From contig DVHW01000023.1 of NCBI GenBank assembly GCA_018711785.1, forward strand, positions 1-6,258: a stretch of DNA of 6,258 nucleotides, in the 5' to 3' direction. The notes beneath the pieces are model-generated. The model had not been told where the DNA came from and searched no databases. It saw only the letters and a program-made list of their open reading frames with translations. The translations under genes and the position numbers were made by a program. Positions 5,501 through 6,258 of this stretch are shown in pieces; the stretch's first letter is position 1, and each line of letters starts with the position of its first letter. Source of the stretch: Candidatus Galloscillospira excrementavium. Lineage in GTDB: Bacteria; Bacillota; Clostridia; Oscillospirales; Oscillospiraceae.

Positions 5501-6258
5501 TCAGCTCTCCGCCGGCGCTGTCCCCTGATAGTCCTCCACCAGCCGGCGGCCCAGCTTCAGGGCGTCCTCCCCCTTTTTGAGCCGCAGGGAGAGGTAGGGC
5601 CTCTCCCCGGCAGAGAAGAGCAGGCGGCCCCGGTACCTCTCCTGGCCGCAGAGGGTGGAGATGCGCTGGAGGTCAAAGCCGGAGAAATAGAAGTTCAGGC
5701 TCTGCCCCTTTTGGGCGATCTCGGAGATGCCGCACTCGGCCGCCGCCGCGCGCAGGAGGGCCACGGCGATGAGGTTGTTGACCGTGCGGGGCGGGTCGCC
5801 GTAGCGGTCGATGAGCTCGTCGGTCAGGTCGTCGGCGTCGTGTTCGCTGCGGATGGCGGCGATGCGGCGGTAGAGGTCCATCCGCTGCTCCGGGGAGGGC
5901 ACATACCGGTCGGGGATGGAGGCGGCCACCGTCAGGTCGGCGGAGCACTCGGTGGGCCGCTCGGCTTTCTCCCCCCGCTCCTCCAGCACCGCCTCCTCCA
6001 GCAGCTTGAGGTAGAGGTCGTACCCCACGCTGAGCAGGAAGCCGGACTGCTCGGGGCCCAGGATGTTGCCCGCGCCCCGGATCTCCAGGTCACGCATGGC
6101 GATCTTGAAGCCGGAGCCGAACTCGGCAAACTCCCGGATGGCGGTGAGGCGCTTGGTGGCCACCTCGCTGAGGACCTTGCCCCGGCGGTAGGTCAGGTAG
6201 GCATAGGCCCGGCGGCTGGACCGGCCCACCCGGCCCCGGATCTGGTGGAGCTGGGCCA
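5501..6258 (-). CDS. mfd: Transcription-repair coupling factor Mfd, C-terminal part (5' end outside window)
   Basis: Mfd is a cytoplasmic ATP-driven DNA translocase that pushes stalled RNA polymerase off damaged DNA and recruits UvrA for nucleotide excision repair. The frame is open to the right edge. The 251 complete visible codons begin with helicase motif VI, AQLHQIRGRVGRS (residues 1-13 of the fragment). Next comes the RecG-like translocation segment FGSGFKIAMRDLEIRGAGNILGPEQSG, which is nearly diagnostic for Mfd/RecG, then the TRCF C-terminal autoinhibitory domain (about 105-205), with YVPSPEQRMDLYRRIA and the DELIDRYGDPP segment. The family is about 1,150 aa, so roughly 900 residues (UvrB-like, polymerase-interacting and first helicase domains) lie outside. 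An in-frame GTG at 6229 is internal and not a start: the motif-VI reading continues through it. The stop is TGA at 5501-5503. No clear terminator separates it from the foldase, so partial co-transcription is likely. Confidence 0.96.
   Translation of the reverse strand, partial: AQLHQIRGRVGRSSRRAYAYLTYRRGKVLSEVATKRLTAIREFAEFGSGFKIAMRDLEIRGAGNILGPEQSGFLLSVGYDLYLKLLEEAVLEERGEKAERPTECSADLTVAASIPDRYVPSPEQRMDLYRRIAAIRSEHDADDLTDELIDRYGDPPRTVNNLIAVALLRAAAAECGISEIAQKGQSLNFYFSGFDLQRISTLCGQERYRGRLLFSAGERPYLSLRLKKGEDALKLGRRLVEDYQGTAPAES

Noticed and set aside
6227..6229. GTG as a start codon for a short protein at 5501-6229
   Set aside because: The frame stays open upstream to the window edge and spells helicase motif VI across this codon, so it is an internal Val of Mfd.

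Overview
The window is GC-rich and every supportable gene lies on the minus strand, so transcription runs from the right edge to the left. The content points to a Gram-positive, endospore-forming lineage of class Clostridia, most likely a high-GC gut member of the Oscillospiraceae (the Flavonifractor/Lawsonibacter type). The grounds are a Spo0A-type DNA-binding domain, an mfd gene followed by a parvulin-type lipoprotein foldase, and AGGAGG-like ribosome binding sites. This placement is inference from gene content, not from a database match.

Layout in order of transcription. (1) 6258-5501: the C-terminal 251 codons of mfd, the transcription-repair coupling factor, cut by the window edge. (2) 5500-5357: a spacer with two overlapping hairpins and a good sigma-A-type promoter. 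(3) 5356-4127: a secreted lipoprotein with a parvulin peptidyl-prolyl isomerase domain (PrsA-like), closed by a strong intrinsic terminator at 4056-4096. (4) 4055-3936: an AT-rich control region with a perfect 13-bp inverted repeat whose arms are centred 84 bp apart, plus a 10-bp palindrome. (5) 3935-2814: a tight two-gene operon, an XRE-family helix-turn-helix regulator followed 12 nt later by an orphan response regulator with a Spo0A-like output domain. It is closed by a strong terminator at 2748-2782. (6) 2729-33: a complete P2-type (Ca2+-type) cation-transporting ATPase that begins almost directly after that terminator. (7) 1-32: what looks like one half of a further terminator hairpin, cut by the left edge.

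The genes form at least three units: DNA repair plus extracytoplasmic folding (mfd and foldase, the latter with its own promoter), the regulatory pair, and the ion pump. The mfd-foldase neighbourhood is conventional for Clostridia. The regulatory pair and its symmetrical operator region are the most interesting part. The pair could control the pump next door, but the sequence shows only adjacency. I see no mobile element, CRISPR array, tRNA or rRNA, and no gene-free stretch longer than 300 bases.
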